From NCBI GenBank assembly GCA_003211515.1, contig QCSN01000012.1, positions 1-48,921 on the forward strand: a DNA stretch of 48,921 nt, read 5' to 3'. The DNA is from Synechococcus sp. AG-670-F04. Lineage in GTDB: Bacteria; Cyanobacteriota; Cyanobacteriia; PCC-6307; Cyanobiaceae. This document shows positions 35,485 through 44,849 of this stretch, one piece after another (positions within the stretch are counted from its first letter, which is position 1; every line of letters starts with the position of its first letter). A program made the translations under genes and the position numbers. Below the pieces are notes generated by a model. It was given only the letters and a program-made list of their open reading frames with translations, had not been told where the DNA came from and ran no database searches.

Positions 35485-36360
35485 TCACCCAATCGCATCG
35501 AATACTATTTTCGGTCTTAGCTGATTGGCGCCATTGCTCTGGCCGATGCCGGCAATGCTTCCATCGGGATTGCAGACCACAGTTGCTTGCTCATCGTTCG
35601 TTTCATTGTGAATGTTTCGCCCGCAGCGCCAGTCGCGTTGTTCGCTCAGATTTAGATTTCGCCTAGGCATTCCGTTTAGGGCCTGCAGGGGTGACAGGGG
35701 AACTGGCGGTGTTTGGTCTTTTTCAGGTAGTGGCTGGGCTTGGTAGATATGAAAGCCAAGAGCTTGTGTGCGGCGTAGTGATGCCAGACAGCCCCCACAT
35801 CCCAGCAGCTCTCCGATATCCCGCGCGATCGCGCGGATGTAGGTCCCAGCTGAACAGTGCACGTTCAACCGCAGCAGACCTCTGTTCACATCCCAGTGCA
35901 TCAGCTGCAGCTGGTGGATGGTCACCGTGCGTGCAGGAATGTCCATCATCTCGCCACGTCGGGCTCGGGCGTAAGCCCGTTCTCCATTGACATGAACCGC
36001 TGAAACCTGTGGGGGGCGTTGTTCTATCTGTCCTCGAAACTTGTCCAATGCTGCATCGATGGCGCTCCAGCGCAATTGGGGATGCGATTGACGTTTGATC
36101 ACCTCTCCTTGCAGGTCATCACTGTCGGTTGTGGTTCCCAGTTGAATCAGCCCGGTGTACGTCTTTTCACCCGGCAAGTAAGGCAACAATCGTGTCGCTT
36201 GTCCTAGAGCGATCGGCAAGACACCGGTGACAGCTGGATCGAGAGTGCCGCCATGACCGATGCGTTTGAGGCCGTAACAACGCCGTAGACGGCTGACGCA
36301 GGCGTGGGAGGTGAAACCTTGGGGTTTGTCGATCACCACGAAGCCGAATGGTGCCCGCAA
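35485..36360 (-). CDS. truB: tRNA pseudouridine-55 synthase
   Basis: The 291-residue enzyme converts U55 of the tRNA T-loop to pseudouridine. The start FVVIDKPQGFTSHACVSRLR and the catalytic GHGGTLDPAVTGVLPIALG (Asp about residue 41) are intact. The KTYTGLIQLGTTTDSDD block near 66, and RAIARDIGELLGCGGCLASL near 180, follow the family order. The ATG at 36360 is a good start. It is divergent from a methyltransferase gene across 130 bases. A 16-base palindrome with a HIP1 core lies inside it. Confidence 0.96.
   Translation of the reverse strand: MRAPFGFVVIDKPQGFTSHACVSRLRRCYGLKRIGHGGTLDPAVTGVLPIALGQATRLLPYLPGEKTYTGLIQLGTTTDSDDLQGEVIKRQSHPQLRWSAIDAALDKFRGQIEQRPPQVSAVHVNGERAYARARRGEMMDIPARTVTIHQLQLMHWDVNRGLLRLNVHCSAGTYIRAIARDIGELLGCGGCLASLRRTQALGFHIYQAQPLPEKDQTPPVPLSPLQALNGMPRRNLNLSEQRDWRCGRNIHNETNDEQATVVCNPDGSIAGIGQSNGANQLRPKIVFDAIG
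35821..35836. repeat. HIP1-containing perfect palindrome in truB
   Basis: CCGCGCGATCGCGCGG is a perfect 16-base palindrome whose core GCGATCGC is the HIP1 octamer, over-represented in many freshwater cyanobacteria but not generally in marine picocyanobacteria. It encodes part of the conserved RAIARDI segment, so it may be chance. Confidence 0.6.
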
Positions 36361-36490
36361 AGCAGATGTCCTATGCCAGTGGAGTGTTTCATTGAAGCGG
36401 TCTGCATGGGTGTTGGGCGTTTCAGCATCTGAGCGAAGCCCTTTTCAGTTTTCAGCGCACCTCTAAGTTGGCGGCGTTTGTCGTCTGGGT

Positions 36491-37243
36491 ATGCCGCGGC
36501 TTTCCATGCAGCAGCAGCTTGATGTGTCTCGGTTTCTTGAGGATGGTTTTGCTGTCCGTCGCCATTTGGCGAGCTATCTGCAGCTGTCCATGGAGGCTCT
36601 AAACAGCCGCATGCCCAGCAGCACTGAAGACCTGGCGGATCTTCATCCCGGAGCGTTTCGTGCGGAGGATGCCACCTCTTTTTATGAAGACACCGTCGGC
36701 ACCGGACATCTGCTCGAACTCGCAGCCTGGCATCTTTCCAGTGCGGATTACATCGCTGACACCCTGCGATTGCAGGAATCGGTGGCTCGTGGTCAGTTGT
36801 TGGATTTCGGTGGCGGTATCGGGACCCATGCGCTTGCGGCCGCCGCACTGCCCGTGGTCGAGCATGTTTGGTTTGTGGATCTCAATCCCCAAAACCGTGC
36901 GTTTGTTGAGAAGCGTGCGACCGCGTTGGGGGTGAACCACAAGCTTTCGGTGCATCGGGACCTCAATGACACTGGCACCGTTCGTTTTGACACCGTGGTG
37001 TGCCTGGATGTGCTCGAGCATCTTCCGGACCCCTCGGCCCAGTTGCATGCCTTTCACAACAGGATGGCCCACGGTTCAACCGCTTTGCTGAATTGGTATT
37101 TCTTCAAGGGGCATCAAGGGGAATACCCCTTCCACTTCGATGATCCGCAACTGGTTGAAACCTTCTTCCGCAGCCTGCAGAGTCATTTCTTGGAACGATT
37201 CCACCCGTTTCTAATCACCACCCGCACGTATCAGCCCATCTGA
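36491..37243 (+). CDS. Class I SAM-dependent methyltransferase
   Basis: The 250-residue protein has the SAM-binding motif I LLDFGGGIGTHALAAAAL (about residues 100-117), motif II WFVDLNPQ near 127, and VVCLDVLEHLPDPSAQLHAF near 170 as motif IV. The first 90 residues are helical and may bind substrate. The substrate is unknown. The start is ATG 36491, with ATG 36506 as an alternative. It is followed nine bases later by the next gene, with which it is probably cotranscribed. Confidence 0.88.
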   Translation: MPRLSMQQQLDVSRFLEDGFAVRRHLASYLQLSMEALNSRMPSSTEDLADLHPGAFRAEDATSFYEDTVGTGHLLELAAWHLSSADYIADTLRLQESVARGQLLDFGGGIGTHALAAAALPVVEHVWFVDLNPQNRAFVEKRATALGVNHKLSVHRDLNDTGTVRFDTVVCLDVLEHLPDPSAQLHAFHNRMAHGSTALLNWYFFKGHQGEYPFHFDDPQLVETFFRSLQSHFLERFHPFLITTRTYQPI

Positions 37244-37252
37244 CGGAAGCTC

Positions 37253-37708
37253 ATGCAAGGCCTGCTGATTCGGATGATCGTGATCAAGAAGGTTGTGGTG
37301 GCAACCCTTCTGGTCAGCCTGAGTCTCGCGGCACTTTGGGGGAGTTCTCACACAGCAGGTCTGGCAAGGCTTGCTGATGCCTTGGGAGAGGCAGATCGGC
37401 GCCTGCTTGCTGGTTTGGCTCGACGCGCCCTGGATCTCGGTCCAGAGGCTCTGCGGGGGGTTGCCGCTGTGATGGGGAGTTATGCGCTTTTGGTCTATGT
37501 GGCGGCGTGGGCCACATGGACTGATCGCCGTTGGGGCGACTGGCTGTTTGTGGTGTTGCTGGCTCTGCCACTCCCTTACGAAGTGCTGGAGTGTTTCCAC
37601 ACCAAAAGCCCCAGCGACGCTGCCGTGCTTGGGCTCACTGTGATCGGTTTGCTCGTTGTGCTTCGCCGGGCCCGTCGTCCGGAACGACTAAAGCAAAGGG
37701 CGCCTTAG
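37253..37708 (+). CDS. DUF2127-like membrane protein
   Basis: A 151-residue protein with about four membrane helices: VVVATLLVSLSLAALWG, a VMGSYALLVYVAAWATW segment, WLFVVLLALPLPYEVLECF and AVLGLTVIGLLVVL. The LPYEVLE and TKSPSDAAVLGLTVIGLLVV blocks fit DUF2127, a family of unknown function. A GGAAG ribosome site precedes ATG 37253, just after the methyltransferase stop. It converges with rpmA, with about 10 bases between stops. Confidence 0.8.
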   Translation: MQGLLIRMIVIKKVVVATLLVSLSLAALWGSSHTAGLARLADALGEADRRLLAGLARRALDLGPEALRGVAAVMGSYALLVYVAAWATWTDRRWGDWLFVVLLALPLPYEVLECFHTKSPSDAAVLGLTVIGLLVVLRRARRPERLKQRAP

Positions 37709-37718
37709 ACGGGCAGCT

Positions 37719-37985
37719 CTAAACGGCGGCAGTGATGTGGATGCGTTTGCGATTGCGTAGTCCACGTTTGATGCTCTCGAACTTCACCACGCCGTCGGTA
37801 AGGGCAAAGAGCGTGTCATCTTTGCCTTTGCCAACATTCACACCAGGCAGAACAGAGGTGCCGCGCTGGCGGATCAGGATGGAGCCGGCAGAGACTGATT
37901 CGCCGCCATAGGCCTTCACGCCGAGGCGCTTCGAGTTTGAATCGCGTCCATTGCGTGTGGATCCTGTGCCTTTCTTATGTGCCAT
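37719..37985 (-). CDS. rpmA: 50S ribosomal protein L27
   Basis: The 88-residue large-subunit protein reaches toward the peptidyl-transferase centre. [20 protein letters not shown] and [20 protein letters not shown] are diagnostic. It begins directly with the basic tail (MAHKKG), so no N-terminal cleavage as in Firmicutes is implied. It follows rplU by 40 bases in the conserved rplU-rpmA order. Confidence 0.98.
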   Translation of the reverse strand: MAHKKGTGSTRNGRDSNSKRLGVKAYGGESVSAGSILIRQRGTSVLPGVNVGKGKDDTLFALTDGVVKFESIKRGLRNRKRIHITAAV

Positions 37986-38025
37986 GAGAGAGAGGAGAGA
38001 TTGGGGCGGTCAGGGGTTGGGCTGC

Positions 38026-38418
38026 TTAGCTGATTGACTTGCCGCCAACAGTGATGGATTCGACCATCACCCGTGTGAGTTCCTGGCGATGACCATTTTT
38101 ACGGCGGGTCTTTTTCTTCGGACGCATTTTATAAACGATGATCTTCGGCCCACGTCGGTGAGCCATCACCTTCAGCGAAACACTTGCGTCCTTGACATAA
38201 GGCTGGCCAAGAGTGGTGGAGCCTCCATCTTTCACAAGAAGGACGTTGTCCAGTGTGATCGTCGCGTCGACCTCAGCATGGATCCTGTCCAGGTCGTAGT
38301 AACGGTTCGGCTGCAGCCAGACCTGGGTCCCTGATGCCTCTGCAATCGCGTAGGTCTCAGTTGACGCCGGAGTGGCTCCAGCGTCTGACTTGTCTGCGGC
38401 GGGCTTGGTGTCGGCCAT
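38026..38418 (-). CDS. rplU: 50S ribosomal protein L21
   Basis: I chose the ATG at 38418 (MADTKPAADKSDAGATP), giving 130 residues; a longer frame to 38448 adds ten unlikely residues. The core YAIAEASGTQVWLQPNRYYD and the KMRPKKKTRRKNGHRQELTR block are standard L21. The 30-residue Ala/Thr-rich N-terminal extension is seen in other cyanobacteria. It is divergent from kaiA across 130 bases. Confidence 0.97.
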   Translation of the reverse strand: MADTKPAADKSDAGATPASTETYAIAEASGTQVWLQPNRYYDLDRIHAEVDATITLDNVLLVKDGGSTTLGQPYVKDASVSLKVMAHRRGPKIIVYKMRPKKKTRRKNGHRQELTRVMVESITVGGKSIS

Positions 38419-38548
38419 TGAGAAGAGGACGCGGTCAGGCTCGGACAAACCGATTCAGCCTGAGCCGCAATCGAAAGACAAACCAAGATCTTCGATCCTC
38501 GGCCCTCCCTTCGTCAAGATTCACCTACATGTTGATCCTGACCCCCGG
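38419..38548. promoter_or_regulatory. Divergent rplU / kaiA promoter region
   Basis: 130 bases hold promoters for the ribosomal pair and for the clock operon. No consensus RpaA-type site could be identified by eye. Confidence 0.45.
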
Positions 38549-39427
38549 ATGGCCAGGCCGGCCCTCACCGTCGCTCTCTTGCTAAGGACCACAGCTTTGG
38601 TCGAGGCCTGCTCTCAGTGGCTTCCAACCAATCGCTACGAGCCGATCGTCGTTGATCTCTCCGCGGAAGATGGTTTGGTCGAGGCGTTGCGTCAACGTCG
38701 GGACAACATCGACGCTGTGGTGGTAGAGCAACCTCTGCTCGATGCCCAAACGCGCGAGCAGCTGATCAGCTCCAGTCTTCTCTTCCCGGCGGTGGTGGTC
38801 GGCGAGGTGAAGGGCCATGTGGATTACCACGCCGAGGAGCTCCATCTTCCAGAAGATCAGCTTGAGCAGCTCGGATACAACGTCGACGCAGCGATCTCAC
38901 GCTTTTTGCGCCAGGGACGGGCCGAGGGTCGTCAGGGGGAAGTGGTTGCTCGGGAGGTCTGGAAGCTTTCAAACCGTCTCCAGGAGCGGCTGGGATATCT
39001 GGGTGTGTTCTACAAGCGGGATCCATCCCGTTTCCTCGGGACGCTCTCGAATGAAGAACGGAGTGAATTACTGCAGTCTCTGCAACGCACTTATAGAGAC
39101 CTTCTAATCAGCTACTTCCGGGATCCTGCCGCGGCGAATCAGGCCCTTGAGAGTTTCGTGAACACTGCGTTCTTTAGTGATCTACCCATCACGAGAGCCG
39201 TGGAGATACACGTCAATTTGATCGATGAATTCTGGAAACAGTTGCGGTTAGAGGGCCACAAAAATGATTTTCTTCAGGATTACCGCCTTGCGCTTCTTGA
39301 TGTGATGGCGCATTTGTGTGAGATGTACCGGAGGTCAATCCCGCCGGACATCCCTCTGACCGGAGCGGCCTCCCCCCTCTCCCGCCGGGAGATCGAGTCC
39401 AACGATTCCCCGGACCTGACGTCATGA
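38549..39427 (+). CDS. kaiA: Circadian clock protein KaiA
   Basis: KaiA stimulates KaiC autophosphorylation by binding its C-terminal peptide. From ATG 38549 the protein has 292 residues, with a pseudo-receiver N-terminal domain ([28 protein letters not shown]) and the helical C-terminal KaiC-binding domain ([40 protein letters not shown]-like). Upstream in-frame codons to 38372 overlap rplU and are not convincing. It overlaps kaiB in an ATGA junction. A full-length kaiA argues for Synechococcus rather than Prochlorococcus. Confidence 0.96.
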   Translation: MARPALTVALLLRTTALVEACSQWLPTNRYEPIVVDLSAEDGLVEALRQRRDNIDAVVVEQPLLDAQTREQLISSSLLFPAVVVGEVKGHVDYHAEELHLPEDQLEQLGYNVDAAISRFLRQGRAEGRQGEVVAREVWKLSNRLQERLGYLGVFYKRDPSRFLGTLSNEERSELLQSLQRTYRDLLISYFRDPAAANQALESFVNTAFFSDLPITRAVEIHVNLIDEFWKQLRLEGHKNDFLQDYRLALLDVMAHLCEMYRRSIPPDIPLTGAASPLSRREIESNDSPDLTS

Positions 39428-39783
39428 GCCCACGCAAGACTTACATCCTCAAGCTCTACGTGGCTGGGAACACGCCCAATTCCATGCGGGCTTTGAAGAC
39501 GCTGCGCAACATCCTCGAAACAGAATTTCGCGGCGTTTATGCCTTGAAAGTGATTGATGTCCTCAAAAACCCCCAGCTGGCGGAGGAGGACAAGATCCTG
39601 GCCACACCAACGCTCTCAAAGATCCTTCCACCACCAGTCCGTCGCATCATTGGTGATCTCTCCGACAGAGAGCGGGTCCTGATCGGTCTTGACCTTCTCT
39701 ACGACGAACTAGCGGACAGTTCTCTCAACAGCGGTTACATCGACAGCGTTGATGAAACCGATTCATCGCTTGAGGATTCTTAA
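39424..39783 (+). CDS. kaiB: Circadian clock protein KaiB
   Basis: KaiB binds phosphorylated KaiC and sequesters KaiA. The core [20 protein letters not shown] and [20 protein letters not shown] is typical of the fold-switching thioredoxin-like family, with the [20 protein letters not shown] segment intact. At 119 residues it has an acidic Ser/Asp-rich C-terminal tail of about 15 residues ([10 protein letters not shown]) beyond the roughly 102 of the freshwater model protein. It is translationally coupled to kaiA by ATGA. Confidence 0.97.
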   Translation: MSPRKTYILKLYVAGNTPNSMRALKTLRNILETEFRGVYALKVIDVLKNPQLAEEDKILATPTLSKILPPPVRRIIGDLSDRERVLIGLDLLYDELADSSLNSGYIDSVDETDSSLEDS

Positions 39784-39849
39784 GCGAGATGGTGATCGGT
39801 CGGCCCTATCGGACCGTTCTCACTACCGTCAATTTGTAACCGTGTAGGT
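39784..39849 (+). promoter_or_regulatory. kaiB-kaiC spacer with small hairpin
   Basis: CGGTC at 39797-39801 pairs with GACCG at 39812-39816 across a ten-base loop. It could separate kaiAB from kaiC expression or carry a kaiC promoter, but it lacks a T-run. Confidence 0.4.
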
Positions 39850-41415
39850 ATGCAGTTTCCACCCGCTAGCGGGCCTGCTCAGATGCAGGTTCAAAAGCTT
39901 CCGACCGGTATCGAGGGGTTCGACGACGTCTGCCAAGGCGGACTGCCGATTGGACGCAGCACGTTGATCAGCGGCACTTCCGGTACGGGCAAGACCGTGT
40001 TTTCGCTGCATTTCCTGCACAACGGCATCAAGCATTTCGACGAGCCCGGAATCTTCGTGACGTTCGAGGAGTCACCCCTCGACATTCTTCGCAACGCTGC
40101 CAGTTTTGGCTGGAATCTCCAGGAGATGGTTGAGCAGGACAAGCTGTTCATCTTGGATGCCTCCCCCGATCCAGATGGCCAGGATGTCGCTGGGAGCTTT
40201 GATCTTTCGGGCCTGATCGAACGCATCAATTACGCGATTCGCAAATACAAGGCGAAACGTGTTGCCATCGACTCGATCACCGCTGTTTTCCAGCAGTACG
40301 ACGCCGTGTTTGTCGTGAGGCGGGAGATTTTCAGGCTGATTGCCAGGCTCAAGGAGATCGGTGTGACCACCGTGATGACCACCGAGCGCATTGATGAGTA
40401 CGGCCCCATCGCCCGCTATGGCGTGGAGGAGTTTGTCTCAGACAACGTGGTGATCCTGCGCAATGTGTTGGAGGGAGAGCGTCGGCGCCGCACGGTTGAG
40501 ATCCTCAAGCTGCGTGGCACCACCCACATGAAGGGTGAATTCCCGTTCACCATGGGAACCCATGGAATCAGCATCTTCCCGCTCGGCGCGATGCGCCTCA
40601 CCCAGCGTTCCTCGAATGTACGGGTCAGTTCTGGAGTGCCCCGTCTGGACGACATGTGTGGTGGCGGATTCTTCAAAGATTCGATCATCCTCGCGACCGG
40701 CGCAACCGGTACGGGCAAGACCCTGCTTGTGTCCAAGTTCATCGAGGATGCCTGTCGCAACAAGGAACGGGCGATTCTGTTCGCCTACGAGGAATCCCGT
40801 GCTCAGCTGCTTCGCAATGGCACCAGCTGGGGCATTGATTTCGAGCAGATGGAGCAGGACGGTGTTCTGAAGATCATCTGTGCCTATCCCGAATCAACGG
40901 GATTGGAGGATCACCTGCAGATCATCAAGACGGAGATCAGCCAGTTCAAACCGTCAAGGATGGCCATCGACTCCTTGTCAGCTCTGGCCCGTGGTGTCAG
41001 TCACAACGCCTTCCGTCAGTTTGTGATCGGAGTGACCGGATACGCCAAACAAGAGGAGATTGCCGGGTTCTTTACGAACACCTCTGAGGAGTTCATGGGC
41101 AGTCACTCGATCACCGACTCCCACATCTCCACGATCACTGACACGATCCTGTTGCTGCAGTACGTGGAAATCCGAGGCGAGATGGCCAGAGCGCTGAATG
41201 TGTTCAAGATGCGCGGCTCCTGGCATGACAAAGGGATCCGTGAATTTGTGATCACTAGCAATGGTCCTCAGATTAAGATTCCTTCTCAAATTTCGAGCGA
41301 ATCATCTCCGGTGTGCCGCATCGTGTCACCACCGATGAACGCAGTGAGCTTTCCCGGATCGCACGAGGAGTGTCAAGCGGCGACTGAGCTGACTGTCGTG
41401 CTATCGAGCAGGTAG
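39850..41415 (+). CDS. kaiC: Circadian clock ATPase/kinase KaiC
   Basis: A 521-residue protein with two RecA-like rings. CI has the Walker A SGTSGTGKT (about 41-49) and the EE pair in FVTFEESPLDILRN; CII has ATGATGTGKT near 280 and the equivalent FAYEESRAQLLRN. The phosphorylation pair is visible as Ser427-Thr428 in SHISTITDT, corresponding to S431/T432 of the model protein. The C-terminal A-loop and KaiA-binding tail are present. It converges with nblS with only nine bases between the stops. Confidence 0.98.
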   Translation: MQFPPASGPAQMQVQKLPTGIEGFDDVCQGGLPIGRSTLISGTSGTGKTVFSLHFLHNGIKHFDEPGIFVTFEESPLDILRNAASFGWNLQEMVEQDKLFILDASPDPDGQDVAGSFDLSGLIERINYAIRKYKAKRVAIDSITAVFQQYDAVFVVRREIFRLIARLKEIGVTTVMTTERIDEYGPIARYGVEEFVSDNVVILRNVLEGERRRRTVEILKLRGTTHMKGEFPFTMGTHGISIFPLGAMRLTQRSSNVRVSSGVPRLDDMCGGGFFKDSIILATGATGTGKTLLVSKFIEDACRNKERAILFAYEESRAQLLRNGTSWGIDFEQMEQDGVLKIICAYPESTGLEDHLQIIKTEISQFKPSRMAIDSLSALARGVSHNAFRQFVIGVTGYAKQEEIAGFFTNTSEEFMGSHSITDSHISTITDTILLLQYVEIRGEMARALNVFKMRGSWHDKGIREFVITSNGPQIKIPSQISSESSPVCRIVSPPMNAVSFPGSHEECQAATELTVVLSSR

Positions 41416-41424
41416 GTCCGGTTG

Positions 41425-43485
41425 TCAGACCAGCTGATCAATCTTGGATCGACGTTCCGCCTGCAGTTGGAGTTCGTCGGTGTCGGCTTCCTTGAGGGGG
41501 AGATCAAACCAGAAGGTTGTGCCGATATCTATTTCGCTCGCCATCTGAACCTGGGTTCCGTGTTTCTCCAGAATCCCGCGCACGATTGAGAGCCCCAGGC
41601 CAGTTCCCACCTCGGTGTGAACGGCATTTTCAACGCGGAAGAAACGGTCAAAGATCCGCTCCTGATCAGGTCCACTGATGCCACAGCCAGTATCGGCAAC
41701 CTCCACCCGAAGACGGGGCAGGGGCGAGGTGAGCGTGCAGGTGGGGCCTTCGTTCTGATCAGCCTCGGATGGTTCAAACCGGCAGCTGTCCGGCCATGGA
41801 TAGGCCCGCAGGGCAAGCACCCCTCCGGCTCGGGAGAATTTCAGTGCATTCCCAACCAGATTGTCGAGCACCTGGAGAAGCAGATCCCAGTTGCCAAGAA
41901 TCTCTGGAAGTTCGGGGGAGACATCGAGCAGAAGTTTCACTTGCTTCTCGTCCGCATTGAGCCGGTAGGTTCTGAGGGTCTGCTCCATCGCCGGTCCCAG
42001 GCTCATCGCCTCGAACTGCACCGCACGCCCTGATTCAAGCCGCGAGAGATCCAGCACATCATTCACCAGGCGAGTGAGTCGATCGGTTTCCGCGTTGGCA
42101 ACGCCGAGGAATTCCTGCTTCTCGTCGTCGCTGAGCTGGTCGCCCATGTCATAAAGGGTTTCGACGTAGCTCTTGATGTTGAACAAAGGCGTGCGCAGCT
42201 CGTGGGACACATTGCTGATGAAACGACTCTGGGCAGCATTGAGTTCCACCTCCCGGGTGAGGTCCTGAACGGTCACAGCAATGCCCTTGAGCGATTCGCC
42301 ACTGGCATCGCGCACGGCTTGCATCACGATGCGCAGCGTGCGGGGGGGGTCTCCGACGTTGCAACGCAGATCCTCGCTGTCAGCTCCACTGAGCAGAAGC
42401 GCATCAAGCGGAGCGTGCACTTCGATCGCCAGCAGATCAGGCAGCTCCTCCACGAGTTCCTGACCTTCGAGATTTCGACCTTCCCAACGGAACAGGCGCC
42501 GCGCCGTCGGATTGGCCAGCACGATCCGTCCCTCCGCATCCAGCAGAATCGCGCCATCCGCCATGGTGGCGATCAAAGACTGCTGCTTGACCTGGGCCGC
42601 TGTGAGCTCCTCAATGTTGGCCTCGTCGTAGGCCTCCAGCTGAGATGCCATGGCATTGAAACCACTCAGCAGTTCGCCCAGTTCACCTCCAACCGGCAGT
42701 TCGATCCGCGCCTGAAAGTTGCCTGACGCAATCGAACGCACCCCACGGAGGAGTTCCTTCACAGGGCGCGTGATCGTGAGCGCATTGAAAACGGCTCCAA
42801 GGATCACTAGCACCCAGATTGAGATGAACACGGCAACGGTGACCTCCCGGGTCAGCGCCGCACTGGCCAGTGCGGTTTCATTCGGGTTCACCCCCAGACC
42901 GACAACGCCGTAATAGGTGCCGCTGCGAATCAGCGGAACAAAGACATCCGTAATCCGGCCCTGCGGGGTGAGGTGTTGGCGGACCAGCGGGTTCTGGGGG
43001 CGACGGCGCAGTTCGTCCGGCAGTTCGAGTCTGCGGTTGAGGCGCAGCTCTCCATCGTTTTCCGTCGGTGTGGCGCTGATCGGAATGCCCAGATAAATCA
43101 CACCTTCCGGATCAGCGAAGAAGATGTATCGAACGCTGCGGGACGACCGCCAGAACTTTTCGGCGACATTGGCCAGTTCCCTGTCCTGTTCCTTGGCCAC
43201 CAGCTCGGTGACATTGCCGGCGAGCAGCAAGCCCAAGTCGCGGGCATAGCGGGTGTCGTTCATGACGGCATTCCGCTGGATGCCGTTCAGAGCAAGGAAG
43301 GTGATGCCCGTCATCATCAAGCTCACCACCAGAGTGGCGATGGCGAGCAGCTTCGTCTGAAGACTGAATTCGGCCCACCAGAGCGCGATCTTGCGCCAGA
43401 CTCCGTCGGAATTCTGACCCGGTCCGCCACCTCCAGGAGCTGGAAGCGCCCAATCTGCTGTCGCGGAGTTTGTGCCGCTGGTCAT
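41425..43485 (-). CDS. nblS: Sensor histidine kinase NblS/Hik33 type
   Basis: The 686-residue membrane kinase has a first membrane helix (LLAIATLVVSLMMTGITFLA) and an external sensor domain. A second helix (VAVFISIWVLVILGAVFNAL) follows, then HAMP, a PAS domain (ATMADGAILLDAEGRIVLAN), the HisKA motif FISNVSHELRTPLFNIK (phospho-His about 428) and an HATPase_c domain with GTGLGLSIV. The domain set and its place between kaiC and purD match the conserved cyanobacterial kinase that controls hli, psbA and phycobilisome genes under high light and nutrient stress. The response regulator is not in the window. Confidence 0.93.
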   Translation of the reverse strand: MTSGTNSATADWALPAPGGGGPGQNSDGVWRKIALWWAEFSLQTKLLAIATLVVSLMMTGITFLALNGIQRNAVMNDTRYARDLGLLLAGNVTELVAKEQDRELANVAEKFWRSSRSVRYIFFADPEGVIYLGIPISATPTENDGELRLNRRLELPDELRRRPQNPLVRQHLTPQGRITDVFVPLIRSGTYYGVVGLGVNPNETALASAALTREVTVAVFISIWVLVILGAVFNALTITRPVKELLRGVRSIASGNFQARIELPVGGELGELLSGFNAMASQLEAYDEANIEELTAAQVKQQSLIATMADGAILLDAEGRIVLANPTARRLFRWEGRNLEGQELVEELPDLLAIEVHAPLDALLLSGADSEDLRCNVGDPPRTLRIVMQAVRDASGESLKGIAVTVQDLTREVELNAAQSRFISNVSHELRTPLFNIKSYVETLYDMGDQLSDDEKQEFLGVANAETDRLTRLVNDVLDLSRLESGRAVQFEAMSLGPAMEQTLRTYRLNADEKQVKLLLDVSPELPEILGNWDLLLQVLDNLVGNALKFSRAGGVLALRAYPWPDSCRFEPSEADQNEGPTCTLTSPLPRLRVEVADTGCGISGPDQERIFDRFFRVENAVHTEVGTGLGLSIVRGILEKHGTQVQMASEIDIGTTFWFDLPLKEADTDELQLQAERRSKIDQLV

Positions 43486-44792
43486 CAGTCGGTCCGTACC
43501 TGATGGCCGATATCGCGACGGTAGATGATTCCGTCAAAGTGCAGCTTCGAAAGGCCGCTATAGGCAGAGGCGAAAGCCTGATTGAAATCGCTGCCGAGAG
43601 CTGTGACCGCCAAGACCCGACCTCCAGAGGTCACCAGTCTGCCGTCGCCCACTCGACGGGTGCCGGCATGGAACACCTGGAGCAATTCATCGTCGCTGAA
43701 CTCGAGCTGGATGGCATCCCCTTTTCGGGGTGCATCGGGGTAGCCCGCTGCCGCAGCCACCACACAGGCACTGCACTTGTTGCTGATCGTGAGCTGCGGG
43801 GCGAGATCGAGACGGCCCAGAGCGCAGGCCTGAAGCACCAGCCCAAGCTCAGGGCCCAGCAACGGCATCAGGGTTTGGCATTCCGGATCTCCAAAGCGGC
43901 AGTTGAATTCGATCACCTGCGGACCATCGCTGGTGAGCATCAGCCCGGCATAGATCACGCCGCGGTAGTCGATGCCTCGGCCCCGCAGTGCCTGCAGTGT
44001 CGGCTCGAGCACCTCACGACGCACCTGCTCCAGACCAGCGGCGTCTAGCAGCGGCGCTGGGGCATAGGCACCCATGCCTCCAGTGTTCGGGCCTCGGTCT
44101 CCTTCCTCCAGACGTTTGTGGTCCTGAGCCGGGGGAAGAATCACCATGCGTTCCCCATCGCAGAGCGCGAAGACGGAAACCTCCGGTCCCTGAAGCCGTT
44201 CTTCCAGCACAAGCTGCGATCCCGCCTCGCCGAAGCGACCCTCGAAGGCGGAGCGGATGGCCTGTTCCGCTTCTGCGACTGTGTCCGCAACGGTCACACC
44301 TTTTCCAGCCGCAAGTCCGTCTGCTTTCACCACCAGCGGCCGTTTGACCTCCTCCAGCACAGCGAGGGCCTGCGCTTCGCTGGTCACTGACCAGTGACCG
44401 GCTGTTGGAATGCCGGCGTCCCGCATCAGCTGCTTCGCCCAGGCTTTGCTCGCTTCCAGTTTTGCCCCTTCGGCACCGGGCCCAAACACGGGGATGCCCG
44501 CCTGGCGGAGATGGTCAGCAACACCTGCAGCAAGCGGAGCCTCTGGACCGACGACGACCAAATCGATCGTTTTCCTTCGGCAAAGCTCAACCAGGTTTGG
44601 ACCGTCGGTTTCAGCGATGCTGTCGCGCTGCTCATCGACCAGTCCACCGTTCCCAGGGGTGATCCGAACCGCGTCCATGCCTGGACATTTGCCAAGAGCC
44701 CACGTCAGCGCATGTTCCCGACCACCGCCACCAACAACAAGCACCCGCTGCAGAGGAGGCAAAGCGTTGGGACGGGTGGTCGAGATGGCCAT
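43485..44792 (-). CDS. purD: Phosphoribosylamine-glycine ligase (GARS)
   Basis: This 435-residue ATP-grasp enzyme makes GAR, the second step of purine synthesis. RVLVVGGGGREHALTWALGK opens the protein, and VKADGLAAGKGVTVADTVAE carries the ATP-grasp loop. EGDRGPNTGGMGAYAPAPLL and EFNCRFGDPECQTLMPLL are conserved signatures. It abuts nblS, with stop and start sharing a base, so they are probably cotranscribed. The N-terminus at ATG 44792 is supported by the family pattern. Confidence 0.97.
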   Translation of the reverse strand: MAISTTRPNALPPLQRVLVVGGGGREHALTWALGKCPGMDAVRITPGNGGLVDEQRDSIAETDGPNLVELCRRKTIDLVVVGPEAPLAAGVADHLRQAGIPVFGPGAEGAKLEASKAWAKQLMRDAGIPTAGHWSVTSEAQALAVLEEVKRPLVVKADGLAAGKGVTVADTVAEAEQAIRSAFEGRFGEAGSQLVLEERLQGPEVSVFALCDGERMVILPPAQDHKRLEEGDRGPNTGGMGAYAPAPLLDAAGLEQVRREVLEPTLQALRGRGIDYRGVIYAGLMLTSDGPQVIEFNCRFGDPECQTLMPLLGPELGLVLQACALGRLDLAPQLTISNKCSACVVAAAAGYPDAPRKGDAIQLEFSDDELLQVFHAGTRRVGDGRLVTSGGRVLAVTALGSDFNQAFASAYSGLSKLHFDGIIYRRDIGHQVRTD

Positions 44793-44849
44793 GGTTGACG
44801 GCGTGGCTGGATGTGCCTCTTAGGTTTCCTTTGTAGAACGCAGGCCGCC

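Noticed and set aside
36333-36848. 171-residue minus-strand frame over the methyltransferase start
   Set aside because: His/Pro/Arg-rich shadow of a gene with clear SAM motifs.
38372-39783. Prochlorococcus as source organism
   Set aside because: A full-length kaiA is present, and backbone GC content looks high; Prochlorococcus lacks kaiA.
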